NCBI RefSeq assembly: GCF_014235765.1
Contig: NZ_JACMYH010000001.1
Span: forward strand, 1,488,001-1,552,000
Reading direction: 5' to 3'
Length of the DNA: 64,000 nt
From: Pseudomonas baltica
Lineage (GTDB): Bacteria; Pseudomonadota; Gammaproteobacteria; Pseudomonadales; Pseudomonadaceae
The translations under genes were made by a program, and so were the position numbers. Every line of letters begins with the position of its first letter. The first letter of the stretch is position 1. A model generated the notes under the pieces. The model was not told where the DNA came from. It worked only from the letters and a program-made list of their open reading frames with translations, and searched no databases. Shown in pieces: positions 34,895 through 45,109 of the stretch.

Positions 34895-37455
34895 CACAAC
34901 ACCTCCTCCATCACCGGGATCAAAGTGACCACATCGCCCGCCTGCGCTGGGCGACGCTGGCCACGTTCCTTGACGAACTGCACACCCGGGTCCGCGCGCT
35001 TGTCGTTGACGAAGGTGCGGAAGCGCTTGAGCTTTTCCGGATCCTTCAGGGCATTGGCCCATTCACATTCATAGTGATCGACCACCCGCTGCATCTGCGC
35101 TTCGAGTTCGGCGCCCAGGGCCAGGCTGTCCTCCAGCACGACCTGCTTGAGGAACTCCAGCCCGCCCTCCAGGCTTTCGCGCCACACCGAGGTGCGCTGC
35201 AGCTTGTCGGCGGTACGGATGTAGAACATGAGGACGCGGTCGATGTAGCGAATCAGCTGTTCATCGTCAAGATCGGTGGCGAACAGTTCGGCGTGCCGCG
35301 GACGCATGCCGCCGTTGCCGCACACGTAGAGGTTCCAGCCCTTCTCGGTGGCAATCACGCCGATATCCTTGCTCTGCGCCTCGGCACATTCGCGGGTGCA
35401 GCCGGAGACGGCGAACTTGAGCTTGTGCGGCGAGCGCAGGCCCTTGTAGCGATCCTCGATGCGCAAGGCCATGGCCACGCTGTCCTGCACGCCGTAGCGG
35501 CACCACGTGCTGCCCACACAGGATTTCACGGTACGGGTCGACTTGCCGTAGGCATGACCGGTCTCGAAGCCGGCTTCGATCAGCTCGCTCCAGATCTCCG
35601 GCAACTCGTGCAACTGTGCACCGAACAGGTCGATGCGCTGGCCGCCGGTGATCTTGGTGTAGAGGTCGTATTTCTTCGCCACCACACCGATGGCGATCAG
35701 CTTGTCCGGGGTTATCTCACCACCCGGAATGCGTGGCACCACCGAGTAGGTACCGTTCTTCTGCATGTTGGCCATGAACGTGTCGTTGGTGTCCTGCAGC
35801 GGCACCAGCGAGGGGTCCATGATTGGCTGGTTCCAGCAGGAGGCGAGGATGTTGCCGACAGTGGGCTTGCACACGTCGCAACCTACTGCGCCGCGACCAT
35901 GGCGGGCGAGCATGTCTTCGAAGCTGGCGATGCCCTCGACACGGGCCAGGGCATAAAGCTCGGCGCGGGTGTAGGCGAAATGCTCGCACAGGCTCTTGTC
36001 GACGCTGACGCCGCGGGCAATCAGCTCATGTTCGAACACCTGCTTGAGCAGCGCGGCGCAGCCGCCGCAACCGGTGCAGGCCTTGGTCTGGGACTTGAGC
36101 GCCGACAGGTCGCCACAGCCTCCATCGATGGCAGAACAGATCGCCCCTTTGCTGACGTTTTGGCAGGAGCAGATCATGGCGGTGTCCGGCAACGCATCGG
36201 CGCCCAGCACGGGCGCACCGTCGGACAAGGGCAGGATCAGCGTCGAAGGGTCGGCCGGCAAGGCGATGCCGTTCTGGGCATATTGCAGCAAGGTGTCGTA
36301 GTAACTGTTGTCACCGACCAGCACAGCGCCCAGCACCTGCTTGCCGCTGGCGTCCACCACCAGACGACGGTAGCTGGCGTTGGCTTCGTCGATGAAACGG
36401 TAGCTCTTGGCGCCCGGCGTAATGGCATGGGCATCACCAATGGAGCCGACGTCGACGCCCAACAGCTTGAGTTTGGTCGACATGTCGGCGCCGCTGAACG
36501 CCACCGGTGCCTCCCCGGCCAGCTCACAGGCGACGTTGCGGGCCATGCTGTAGCCTGGCGCCACCAGGCCGAAGACGCTGCCGTTCCACGAAGCGCATTC
36601 GCCGATCGCATACACCGCCGGGTCGCTGCTGCGGCAGTGCGGGTCGATGACGATGCCGCCGCGGGCGGCGATCTCCAGCCCGCAGGCGCGGCCCAGCGTA
36701 TCCTGGGGACGAATGCCGGCGGAGAACACGATCAGGTCGGTTTCCAGAAACTCGCCGCCGTCGAAGTTCATCCGGTAGCGATGGGTCTCGCCAGCCTCGA
36801 CGTTCTGCGTGGCACGGGAGGTGTGCACGCCCACACCCAGTGCTTCGATGCGCGCACGCAAGGCAGCGCCGCCGTCGACGTCCAATTGCACGGGCATCAG
36901 ACGCGAGGCGAATTCGACCACGTGAGCTTCCAGCCCGAGCGACTTCAAGGCATTCGCCGCTTCGAGGCCAAGCAGACCGCCGCCGACCACCACACCACGG
37001 CGCGCACCGCACGCGGCTGCACGAATGGCGTCCAGATCGTCCAGGGTGCGATAGACCAGCCGTGCGTTGCCTTCGCAACCTGGAATCGGTGGCACGAAGG
37101 GGAACGAGCCGGTGGCCAGTACCAGCACATCGTAGCCGTGCCGCCCAGTGGCGGTGACCACTTCGCGCGCCTGGCGGTCGATCTCGAGCACCGGCTGGCT
37201 CAGGTGCAGGGTGACGCCGTGCAGGCCATACAGCTGAGCATCGCCCAAGGCCAGGGTTTCGGCACACGAGCCGCCGAAGTATTCGGACAAGTGCACTCGA
37301 TCGTAGGCGCGCTGGCGTTCTTCGCCGAAGACATGGATCTCGTAGCGATCGACCGCGCTGCGCTCGATCAGCTGCTCGACACAATGATGACCGACCATGC
37401 CGTTGCCGATAACGATGAGCTTCTGCCGGGGCCTGAGGTTCACGAGCGCATTCAT
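34894..37455 (-). CDS. nirB: Assimilatory NADH-dependent nitrite reductase large subunit NirB
   Basis: An 853-residue cytoplasmic enzyme reducing nitrite to ammonia with six electrons from NAD(P)H. The N-terminal FAD/NAD domains have VIGNGMVGHHC and GARRGVVVGGGLLGLEAA; the BFD-like [2Fe-2S] domain is near 425-475 (CSCQNVSKGAIC, CTGCGGC). The siroheme-[4Fe-4S] C-terminal half has KSCVGSTWCRYG near 645 and SGCTRECAEAQSKD near 685. The ATG at 37455 has GGAG upstream; a GTG-started extension is unlikely. Its 140-base leader carries antitermination signals (37496-37584) and a sigma-54 promoter. Confidence 0.95.
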   Translation of the reverse strand: MNALVNLRPRQKLIVIGNGMVGHHCVEQLIERSAVDRYEIHVFGEERQRAYDRVHLSEYFGGSCAETLALGDAQLYGLHGVTLHLSQPVLEIDRQAREVVTATGRHGYDVLVLATGSFPFVPPIPGCEGNARLVYRTLDDLDAIRAAACGARRGVVVGGGLLGLEAANALKSLGLEAHVVEFASRLMPVQLDVDGGAALRARIEALGVGVHTSRATQNVEAGETHRYRMNFDGGEFLETDLIVFSAGIRPQDTLGRACGLEIAARGGIVIDPHCRSSDPAVYAIGECASWNGSVFGLVAPGYSMARNVACELAGEAPVAFSGADMSTKLKLLGVDVGSIGDAHAITPGAKSYRFIDEANASYRRLVVDASGKQVLGAVLVGDNSYYDTLLQYAQNGIALPADPSTLILPLSDGAPVLGADALPDTAMICSCQNVSKGAICSAIDGGCGDLSALKSQTKACTGCGGCAALLKQVFEHELIARGVSVDKSLCEHFAYTRAELYALARVEGIASFEDMLARHGRGAVGCDVCKPTVGNILASCWNQPIMDPSLVPLQDTNDTFMANMQKNGTYSVVPRIPGGEITPDKLIAIGVVAKKYDLYTKITGGQRIDLFGAQLHELPEIWSELIEAGFETGHAYGKSTRTVKSCVGSTWCRYGVQDSVAMALRIEDRYKGLRSPHKLKFAVSGCTRECAEAQSKDIGVIATEKGWNLYVCGNGGMRPRHAELFATDLDDEQLIRYIDRVLMFYIRTADKLQRTSVWRESLEGGLEFLKQVVLEDSLALGAELEAQMQRVVDHYECEWANALKDPEKLKRFRTFVNDKRADPGVQFVKERGQRRPAQAGDVVTLIPVMEEVL

Positions 37456-37495
37456 AGGTATCTCCAAGCGGGTCACGGTGTCCTGACCCTCGGGC

Positions 37496-37584
37496 AAAAA
37501 AAAACGCCTGGAGCGAATGCTCCAGGCGCCTTTGCCTGATGGTCGAATTGAGGTTGTCCGGTAGGGTGATCGTCGTTGATCACC
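37496..37584 (-). promoter_or_regulatory. nirB leader with two ANTAR-type hexaloop hairpins and an intrinsic terminator
   Basis: Read on the minus strand, P1 is a 7-bp stem (GGTGATC/GATCACC) around loop AACGAC at 37565-37584. P2 is a 5-bp stem (CAGGC/GCCTG) around loop AAAGGC at 37523-37538. The terminator has a 10-bp stem (CGCCTGGAGC on the plus strand, 37505-37528) and nine U residues (37496-37504). P2 and the terminator share bases 37523-37528, so they exclude each other. Both loops have A1 and G4, the ANTAR-protein recognition feature. Predicted: NasT-like protein stabilises P2 and allows transcription into nirB under nitrate or nitrite. Confidence 0.82.
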
Positions 37585-37603
37585 GGGACTTGGCCAAGGT
37601 GAA

Positions 37604-37620
37604 AGCAGATTGCGTGCCAG
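37604..37620 (-). promoter_or_regulatory. Sigma-54 promoter of nirBD
   Basis: On the minus strand CTGGCACG, 4 bases, CTGCT places GG and GC 12 bases apart, matching the -24/-12 consensus. The start point should be about 37592, upstream of P1 of the leader. Two GGTGC half-sites about 100 bases upstream (37707-37721) may be NtrC-binding, but this is weak. Confidence 0.72.
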
Positions 37621-37724
37621 GGTGGTTTGGTGTGTGTCAGGTAGGGCCTTTCCGCGGGCAGAAGGCTCGCCGCGAAGAAGCCCTCACTGACAACAAGACC
37701 CATCCCAGTGCACCACGCACCGTT

Positions 37725-40700
37725 TCAGTACACATCCCGCACGTAGCGCTTGTCGCGACTGAGCTGCGCCATATAAGCCTCGGTCTGTACCTCGCTCATG
37801 CCGCCGTGCTCGGCCACTACCTGCCGCAGCACCGAATCGACATCCTTGGCCATCCGGCTGGCATCCCCGCAGACATAGAAATGGCCACCTTGCTGCAACC
37901 ATTGCCAGACCTGGGCACCCTGCTGGCGCAGGCGGTCCTGGACGTAGATCTTTTCCGCCTGATCCCTGGAGAACGCTGTATCGAGCCGATGCAGATGGCC
38001 GCTGCGCAGCCAGGCGTGCAGCTCGTCGCGGTAGTAGAAGTCGCTGAGCTCGCGCTGCTCGCCGAACAGCAGCCAATTGCGTCCGCTGTGGCCGAGCGCC
38101 TGCCGCTCGTGGAGGAAGGCGCGAAACGGCGCTATGCCCGTCCCCGGCCCGACCATGATCATCGGCGTGTCGGCTTGGCTGGGTACGCGAAACCCGCTGG
38201 CCTTGTGCACGAAGATCGGTACCAGCGCGGCCGCCGAGCGATCTGCCAGAAAACCCGAACACACCCCGCTGCGCACGCGCTCGTTGCAGTGATAGCGCAC
38301 CGTCGACAGGGTGATGTGCACCTGCTGCGGGTCGGTGCGGGCACTCGAGCTGATGGAATACAGCCGCGGCTGCAGCGGCTTGAGCAGGCCAAGCAGTTCC
38401 TGCGTGGTGAGTGTGACGGGAAAGGCGTCGAGCAGGTCGATCAGTTGCCGACCCCACAGCCATTGCTGGAGCTCACCGGCGCGGTCGGGCGTGAGCAGCG
38501 TGGCCAGCAGCGGGTCGGCGCAGCGCTGGCCAATGAACGCCAACCACTGCGGGGTGATGCGGGTAATGTCCAGATGCTTGTGCAACGCCACCGCCAGCGG
38601 CTGTTCGCCCTGCCCCTTGAGCATCACCCGCTCGCTGCTGTCCAGGCCCAGGCACGCCAGCAGTTCCTCGACCAGGCTCATGCAGTTGCTCGGCCACACC
38701 CCAAGCGCATCGCCCGCCTCGTACACCAGCCCGCTGTCCTTGAGGTCGAACACCACATGGCGAACTTCCTTCTCGGTGCCCGGCGCATTGAGCACCTGAT
38801 TGTGCAGGACCCGCGCCAGCCATGGCCGCTTGCGGGTGTACAGCGGCGGGACCTGAGTCGCCAATGGGGTCGTTTCGCCAAGCGGGGCGCCCGCCAGCAG
38901 CAGGCCAACGGCCTGGGTCCACTGCTCGGCAAGCTCCTGATCGTCAGGTTCGCACTCGACGCGGGCCAGCAGGCGCTGCCCACCCAACTGCTGCAGGCGT
39001 GCGTCCAGCTTGCGGGCGAAGCCACAGAACTGTCCGTAACTCGAATCGCCCAGCGCCAGTACCGCGTAGCGCAGGTCCGAGCAGGGCTCGATGCCCTCGG
39101 CCTGCAGCTGCGCCCACAGGCGCACCGCGTTGTCGGGTGCGTCGCCGTCGCCGAAGGTGCTGGTCACCAGCAAGACGTCGCGCGCCGCCAGCAGGTCGGC
39201 GGTGGTGATCTCGTCCATGCCGCGCAGCAGCACCGGCGCGCCGCGCTCGCGCAGGGTCTGCACGCAGCGCTCGGCGATGGCTTGCGCGTTGCCGGTCTGC
39301 GAGGCCCAGAGCACCAGGGTCCCCGCTTGCCCGGCAAGCGGCGCAACCGCCTCGGCCAGCGCTGGGTCGAGGTCGTGCAGGGTGATCTTCGGCGAGCCGA
39401 CCCGTTGCAGGGCCACGGCCGCGAATTTGAACGCGGGCTGTTGCGACAGCGGATCGCTGGCGTCGCTGGTCAAGGCATTGATGGCCAGGTCGCTGCCGTA
39501 GACATCGCTCCAGTGAAACGGCGCGAAGCAATTGCCTGGCCGCACTCGGTCGCTGATGCGTGCCGGCAATACCGCCTGGCCGCGCCGCGAGCGGACCTGC
39601 ACTTGATCAGCCTCGCCGATGCTCAGGCGCTCGGCATCGTCGGGGTGGATTTCGATGAACGGGCCAGGGTCGAGCTTGTTCAGCGTAGCGACCTTGCCGG
39701 TCTTGGTCAGGGTATGCCACTGGTGCTGCAGACGGCCGGTATTGAGCACCATCGCGAACTGGCCGTCGGGCAGGTCGGCGGGCGGCAGATGCGGACGGGC
39801 GAAGAAGCGTCCGCGCCCGCTGGCGGTGGGAAAGCGCGGCCCGGCATCGGTCAGGTAGCGAATCGGGCTGCGCGGAGCGTCCTGGCCAGGCGCAGAGGGC
39901 CATTGCCTTGGCTGCTTGCGCAGTTGCGCATAGCTTGCGCCGCGGATGTCATAGCCGCTCTGCGGATTGTCGAACCGTTGCAGCTCTTCATAGACCTGCT
40001 CGGCGCTAGCGTAGTCGAAGCCTTCGGCGAAGCCCATGGCGCAGGCCACCCGGGCGATGATCTGCCAGTCGGCCAAGGCCTGTCCCGGTGCGTTCACGGC
40101 CTTGGGCATCAAGGTCATGTTGCGCTCGGAGTTGATCATCACCCCTTGCGCTTCGGCCCACAGCGCAGCCGGCAGCAGGACGTCGGCGTAGCGGTTGGTT
40201 TCGGTATCGAGAAACGCATCCTGGGTGATCACCAGTTCGGCGGCCTGCAAGCCCTCGATCACTTGCCGGCGGTTGGCGACACTGGCCACCGGGTTGGTGC
40301 AGATGATCCAGCAGGCCTTGATCGCGCCCTCGCCCATTTGCCGGAACAGGTCGATGGTACCGGCGTTGCCTTCCTTGCGCAGGCTGCCGGAAGGGATGTT
40401 CCAGAGCCGCTCGACATGGGCCCGGTCCGCGTCCACCAGCAATGAGCGCTGGCCGGGCAGACCAGGCCCCATGTAGCCCATTTCGCGTCCGCCCATGGCA
40501 TTGGGCTGGCCGGTCAGGGAAAACGGCCCACTGCCCGGACGGCAGATGGCGCCCGTGGCCAAGTGCAGGTTGCACAGCGCATTGGTGTTCCAGGTGCCCT
40601 GGATACTCTGGTTCAGCCCCATGGTCCAGCAACTCATCCAGTTCGCCGCGCCACCGATCCACTGCGCGGCCTGACGGATCGCCCCTTCATCGAGGCCGGT

Positions 40701-41504
40701 GATCTCGGCGACCCGCGCCGGCGTGTAGTCGGCCAGAAACGCTGGCAATTCCTCCCAGCCTTCGGTGTGTGCCGCGATGAACGCAGGGTCGGTAGCGCCA
40801 TCGGCATGCAACAGGTGCAGCAAGCCGTTGAGCAAGGCCAGATCGGTGCCCGGCTCGATCTGCAGAAAGAGGTCGGCTTTGTCGGCAGTGGCAGTACGTC
40901 GCGGGTCGACCACGATCAGCCTGGCCCCTGCCTTGAGACGGTCCAGCAGGCGCAGGAACAGAATTGGATGACAGTCGGCCATGTTCGCGCCGATCACCAG
41001 GAACACGTCGGCGTGGTCGAAATCATCATAGGAGCCGGGCGGGCCATCGGCACCCAACGACAGCTTGTAGCCGCTCCCCGCACTGGCCATGCACAGCCGC
41101 GAGTTGGACTCGATGTGCCGAGTGCGAACGTAGCCCTTGGCAAGCTTGTTGACCAGGTACTGGGCTTCCAGCGACATCTGCCCGGAAACATAGAAAGCCA
41201 CTGCATCCGGGCCATGCTCATCGAGGATCTGCCGCAAACGGCCACCGGCGTCCGCAATGGCCGCGTCCATGCTCGATTGCACCGGCTCGTGGTCGCGCCC
41301 GTGGCGCACGTAGGCATGCTGCATCCGGCCCGGGTCAGTCAGCGGCTGGGCACAGCTGCTGCCCTTGGTGCACAGACGCCCGGCGTTGGCCGGGTGCTGC
41401 TTGTCACCGCTGACCTTGACCACCCGATCGTTCTCGACGGTCATGACGATACCGCAGCCCACCCCGCAGTACGGGCACACGCTACGGACAGAAGTGCGGG
41501 TCAT
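37725..41504 (-). CDS. nasA: Assimilatory nitrate reductase with fused flavoprotein reductase
   Basis: A 1259-residue cytoplasmic molybdoenzyme. Residues 1-60 bind [4Fe-4S] through Cys10, 13, 17 and 45 ([14 protein letters not shown]). The molybdopterin-guanine dinucleotide domains span about 60-700 ([31 protein letters not shown]). A flavodoxin-like domain is at about 726-870 ([25 protein letters not shown]). A CysJ-like FAD and NADPH-binding region ends the protein ([37 protein letters not shown]). Thus electrons can pass from NADPH through FAD and FMN to the molybdenum site in one chain. Start 41504 has GAGGAA. It is upstream of nirBD with its own promoter and leader. Confidence 0.92.
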   Translation of the reverse strand: MTRTSVRSVCPYCGVGCGIVMTVENDRVVKVSGDKQHPANAGRLCTKGSSCAQPLTDPGRMQHAYVRHGRDHEPVQSSMDAAIADAGGRLRQILDEHGPDAVAFYVSGQMSLEAQYLVNKLAKGYVRTRHIESNSRLCMASAGSGYKLSLGADGPPGSYDDFDHADVFLVIGANMADCHPILFLRLLDRLKAGARLIVVDPRRTATADKADLFLQIEPGTDLALLNGLLHLLHADGATDPAFIAAHTEGWEELPAFLADYTPARVAEITGLDEGAIRQAAQWIGGAANWMSCWTMGLNQSIQGTWNTNALCNLHLATGAICRPGSGPFSLTGQPNAMGGREMGYMGPGLPGQRSLLVDADRAHVERLWNIPSGSLRKEGNAGTIDLFRQMGEGAIKACWIICTNPVASVANRRQVIEGLQAAELVITQDAFLDTETNRYADVLLPAALWAEAQGVMINSERNMTLMPKAVNAPGQALADWQIIARVACAMGFAEGFDYASAEQVYEELQRFDNPQSGYDIRGASYAQLRKQPRQWPSAPGQDAPRSPIRYLTDAGPRFPTASGRGRFFARPHLPPADLPDGQFAMVLNTGRLQHQWHTLTKTGKVATLNKLDPGPFIEIHPDDAERLSIGEADQVQVRSRRGQAVLPARISDRVRPGNCFAPFHWSDVYGSDLAINALTSDASDPLSQQPAFKFAAVALQRVGSPKITLHDLDPALAEAVAPLAGQAGTLVLWASQTGNAQAIAERCVQTLRERGAPVLLRGMDEITTADLLAARDVLLVTSTFGDGDAPDNAVRLWAQLQAEGIEPCSDLRYAVLALGDSSYGQFCGFARKLDARLQQLGGQRLLARVECEPDDQELAEQWTQAVGLLLAGAPLGETTPLATQVPPLYTRKRPWLARVLHNQVLNAPGTEKEVRHVVFDLKDSGLVYEAGDALGVWPSNCMSLVEELLACLGLDSSERVMLKGQGEQPLAVALHKHLDITRITPQWLAFIGQRCADPLLATLLTPDRAGELQQWLWGRQLIDLLDAFPVTLTTQELLGLLKPLQPRLYSISSSARTDPQQVHITLSTVRYHCNERVRSGVCSGFLADRSAAALVPIFVHKASGFRVPSQADTPMIMVGPGTGIAPFRAFLHERQALGHSGRNWLLFGEQRELSDFYYRDELHAWLRSGHLHRLDTAFSRDQAEKIYVQDRLRQQGAQVWQWLQQGGHFYVCGDASRMAKDVDSVLRQVVAEHGGMSEVQTEAYMAQLSRDKRYVRDVY

Positions 41505-41526
41505 CGGCGTTCCTCGCTGCTGGCTA

Positions 41527-41583
41527 CAAAACAAAAACGGCGCCGGCTGCCTTCGCTCATCAGAGCGGGCAGCACGGCACCGT
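41527..41583 (-). terminator. Leader terminator upstream of nasA
   Basis: On the minus strand, a long stem pairs about 15 bp between 41537-41551 and 41568-41583 with one bulge and one G-U pair; an inner 5-bp hairpin (CGCTC/GAGCG) forms the tip. TTTTTGTTTTG follows. It ends about 23 bases before the nasA ATG and downstream of the sigma-54 promoter, so it must be overcome for expression. I could not find A1/G4 hexaloops as clear as in the nirB leader. Confidence 0.75.
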
Positions 41584-41631
41584 TGTCGTGTGGGGGCAAT
41601 CGGCATCGATTGCATTGTGTGCGAGGGTGCT

Positions 41632-41647
41632 TGCAATCCATGCGCCA
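41632..41647 (-). promoter_or_regulatory. Sigma-54 promoter of nasA
   Basis: On the minus strand TGGCGCA, 4 bases, TTGCA puts GG and GC 12 bases apart. Compared with the TGGCACG-N4-TTGCA consensus, two core bases differ. The start point should be near 41620, giving an untranslated leader of about 115 bases that contains the terminator at 41527-41583. Confidence 0.65.
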
Positions 41648-41767
41648 CAATCAATGGCGCGCTTCAGGGCTGAGATTCAGGAGATTGCCCTGTGCAACGG
41701 ACCATAGAGGAAACCGCAAAATGCACTTTTACCGAGCGCGTCGCACCAGCGGTGGGCGATCGGCGTG

Positions 41768-42253
41768 TCAGCCTTCGCCGCGCTGCAGGGCTATCAGGCG
41801 CGCCTTGATGCCGGCGGCGGTCTGCTCACCGAGCAACTGGTCGCGCACCTTGCCTTGGGCGTCGATGATATAGGTTACGGGCAAGGCCTGGCTGCGGGGC
41901 AGCTCGAAGCGCGGTGCCGGATCCTGAGCCAGCACCGTGAAGTCGATTCCCAGGGTCTTGGCAGCGGCGCTTAATTCGTCGCCCTGCAGGTTGTCGAAGT
42001 TCACCCCGATCACGCGCACGCCCTGCCCTTCCAGGCTCTGCGACAGTGCATTGAGTTCGGGGATCTCGCGGCGGCACGGCCCGCACCATACGGCCCAGTA
42101 GTTGATCACCAGCCATTGTTTGTCCAGCGTCTTGGCGCCGACCTGCGTGCCATGCTGATCGGGCCCGTAGTCGCCGCCGCAACCGCCCAGCAGCAGGGCG
42201 CCCAGCAACAGGCCAGCCAGCGGCGCGATGTGGGTCTTGATACGCCAGTTCAT
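41768..42253 (-). CDS. TlpA/ResA-like thioredoxin-fold lipoprotein
   Basis: A 161-residue exported thioredoxin-fold protein. The N-terminal 25 residues are a lipoprotein signal with the lipobox LLGGC and lipidated Cys25. The redox pair is in NYWAVWCGPCRREIPELN near 55-60, and the conserved cis-Pro region reads ALPVTYIIDAQGKVRD. Such proteins reduce periplasmic disulfides, for example in cytochrome c maturation. The gene is divergent from the ArsC-like gene; AAGGA precedes the ATG. No cytochrome or Dsb partner is close. Confidence 0.85.
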   Translation of the reverse strand: MNWRIKTHIAPLAGLLLGALLLGGCGGDYGPDQHGTQVGAKTLDKQWLVINYWAVWCGPCRREIPELNALSQSLEGQGVRVIGVNFDNLQGDELSAAAKTLGIDFTVLAQDPAPRFELPRSQALPVTYIIDAQGKVRDQLLGEQTAAGIKARLIALQRGEG

Positions 42254-42354
42254 GGGTCTATCCTTCCTTATTCCTGAGGCCATGCGAAAAAGGCGACCGA
42301 ATACCGCCACGTGGTTAGAATACCCGCCACTGGATGCCGGAGGCGACTTTTCCC

Positions 42355-43310
<956 letters not shown>

Positions 43311-43346
43311 GTTGAATCTCGGGTTGAATCGCAGGTTGAATCGCAC
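43311..43346. repeat. Three tandem 12-bp repeats after wrbA
   Basis: The unit GTTGAATC plus 4 variable bases occurs three times with an exact 12-base period, starting at the first base after the wrbA stop and ending 15 bases before the next start. It may be a binding site or a slippage product. Confidence 0.6.
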
Positions 43347-43361
43347 GATGGCGGGTCACGC

Positions 43362-44102
43362 TTGAGTATCCACACCTACACCAAGTACCCCGCCACGGCC
43401 CTCGGCGACGAGTCGCCGCTGGCCTGGATCAGTGAACACATCCACCAGCACTATCTGGGCCATCGGCACACCTTCGTGGTGGCCATCGCCGGCAGCGTCG
43501 CCGTGGGCAAGAGCACCCTGTCCACGCTGCTCAAGGAGCGGTTCGAGCGCTGGCCGCAAGCACCGCGGGTCGAGGTGGTCAGCACCGATGGTTTTCTGTA
43601 TCCCAACCGGATTCTGGAACAGCGCCAGTTGATGCCACGCAAGGGCTTCCCGGAAAGCTATCGCACCGACGACTTGAAGGCGTTTCTGCATGACCTCAGG
43701 CAAGGTGCGCGCGGTTTGCAGGTGCCGGTCTATTCCCAGGTGCTCAAGGACATCGATACGCACTTCCACCTGATCGACCAGCCCGACATTCTCATTCTGG
43801 AAGGCCTGAACATCCTGCAGCTGGACCACGCCCACGACTTTTCCATCTACCTGGATGCGCCTACTGCGGACATTCGTCACTGGTACATGGAACGCTTCAT
43901 GAGCCTGACCACTCTATCGGGCGACGCTGCACAGGCGCGCGCCGACTATTTGTGGGAAGAGGTCAACCTGAAGAACCTCACGGAAAACATCCTGGTGACC
44001 CGCGATCGGGCGCAGATGATTCTGCACAAGGCACCGGACCACCGCATCGACGAGGTCTGGCTGAGCGAAGGCGACCTGCCCGTGCATTCATCCAGCAGTT
44101 GA
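43362..44102 (+). CDS. Type I pantothenate kinase-like protein (short CoaA)
   Basis: A 246-residue P-loop kinase of the CoaA family, about 70 residues shorter than the 316-residue E. coli enzyme. Walker A is GSVAVGKST at 44-52; TDGFLYPNR, RKGFPESYRTDDL, PVYSQVLKDID and PDILILEGLNILQ follow in family order, then FSIYLDAPTADIRHWYMERF and ENILVTRDRAQMILHKAPDH. The missing part is mainly the N-terminal extension and an internal loop. It starts with TTG, the only in-frame choice near. Pseudomonas normally relies on a type III kinase, so this may be redundant or have altered substrate preference. Confidence 0.78.
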   Translation: MSIHTYTKYPATALGDESPLAWISEHIHQHYLGHRHTFVVAIAGSVAVGKSTLSTLLKERFERWPQAPRVEVVSTDGFLYPNRILEQRQLMPRKGFPESYRTDDLKAFLHDLRQGARGLQVPVYSQVLKDIDTHFHLIDQPDILILEGLNILQLDHAHDFSIYLDAPTADIRHWYMERFMSLTTLSGDAAQARADYLWEEVNLKNLTENILVTRDRAQMILHKAPDHRIDEVWLSEGDLPVHSSSS

Positions 44103-44115
44103 GGACACCGGTTCC

Positions 44116-44787
44116 ATGCATGACTACAAGTGGCTGAACGAGTACTGCCTGAATCGCTTCGGCTCGCAGAAAGCGCTGGAAGCGCGTTTGCCGACGGCCA
44201 AGTCTGCGGCGCAGCTGCGCAAGATCAGCGCCGACCGCTACCTGTCCACCATGGCCCTGAGGGTCTTCCGCGCAGGCTTGAAGCACAGCCTGGTCGACTC
44301 GAAATGGCCTGCCTTCGAAGAGGTGTTCTTCGGCTTCGATCCGGAGAAAATCGTGCTGATGGGCGCCGAGCGCCTGGAACGGCTGATGCAGGACACGCGC
44401 ATCATCCGCCATTTCGGCAAGCTCAAGAGCGTGCCGCGCAACGCCCAGATGATTCTCGACGTGGCCATGGAACACGGCAGTTTCGGTGACTTCATCGCCG
44501 ATTGGCCGGTAGAGGACATCACCGGGCTATGGCAGTACATCGCCAAGCATGGCAACCAGATGGGCGGGTTGTCGGCGCCACGCTTCCTGCGCATGGTGGG
44601 CAAGGACACCTTCATTCCCAGTTGGGACGTGGTAGCGGCACTGAGCGCCCAGGAGATCGTCGACAAGGTGCCCAGTTCCAAACGCGATCAGGCGGCGGTC
44701 CAGGCGGCCTTCAATCAGTGGCATGCCGAAAGCGGTCGACCGATGTGCCAACTCTCGGCGATGCTCGCCTTTACCGTGAACCACTGA
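44116..44787 (+). CDS. Divergent DNA-3-methyladenine glycosylase I (Tag-like) protein
   Basis: A 223-residue helical protein. The segment FRAGLKHSLVDSKWPAFEEVFFGFDPEKIVLMGAERLERLMQDTRIIRHFGKLKSVPRNAQMIL is laid out like Tag (ITVLKKRENYRACFHQFDP region), and the C-terminal GKDTFIPSWDVVAALS may contain the helix-hairpin-helix end. The zinc site with N-terminal Cys and C-terminal His of E. coli Tag is not conserved as such. It could remove alkylated adenine or be an inactive relative. It follows the kinase gene by 13 bases. Confidence 0.6.
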   Translation: MHDYKWLNEYCLNRFGSQKALEARLPTAKSAAQLRKISADRYLSTMALRVFRAGLKHSLVDSKWPAFEEVFFGFDPEKIVLMGAERLERLMQDTRIIRHFGKLKSVPRNAQMILDVAMEHGSFGDFIADWPVEDITGLWQYIAKHGNQMGGLSAPRFLRMVGKDTFIPSWDVVAALSAQEIVDKVPSSKRDQAAVQAAFNQWHAESGRPMCQLSAMLAFTVNH

Positions 44788-45109
44788 TGCACTGATGCAT
44801 CCGTTTGGTTGCAGGGCCCGGCTCGCGGTCCTGCTACCCTGCTCTCCTGCTTTCCTGCGGCCGCCTGTCCGTGCATACGCTTGTGTACATGTCCGCTTGC
44901 AACTGCCTTTCCTTAGCACCGATCGAAGCGGCAAATCTCGTCTACGCTTAGCCTCCAAGGGCACGACTGCCCTCGGCATGCCTGTGGCCGACGTGCTCGA
45001 CGTCAAAATGTCATGAGCGTCACCTACGTTGGCTCGGGTATTGCTGAATCCAGATCAATCCAGTCGTCGACAGTCCCCTCGTTTCGATAGGCGCCCATAG
45101 GAGCACCGG
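44788..45109. other. Intergenic spacer, no gene seen
   Basis: This 322-base spacer has no supported ORF; a 73-codon frame at 44795-45016 has unfamiliar composition and no ribosome site. The region should hold the promoter of the ABC importer that follows. Confidence 0.6.

Noticed and set aside
35074..37539. Long plus-strand open frame opposite nirB
   Set aside because: It is antisense to a complete nirB with all cofactor motifs. Long frames opposite G+C-rich genes are expected, and the product has no recognised domain.
37539..40445. 968-codon plus-strand open frame opposite nasA
   Set aside because: Same reason: antisense to the fused nitrate reductase, low-complexity His/Gln/Arg-rich product, no ribosome site.
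43362..44102. Pantothenate kinase-like gene as a truncated pseudogene
   Set aside because: Walker A and later motifs are intact, in one frame, in family order, with an operon-like position, so a short functional form is likelier.
44795..45016. 73-codon ORF in the spacer before the second importer
   Set aside because: No ribosome site, atypical composition and no similarity that I recognise.
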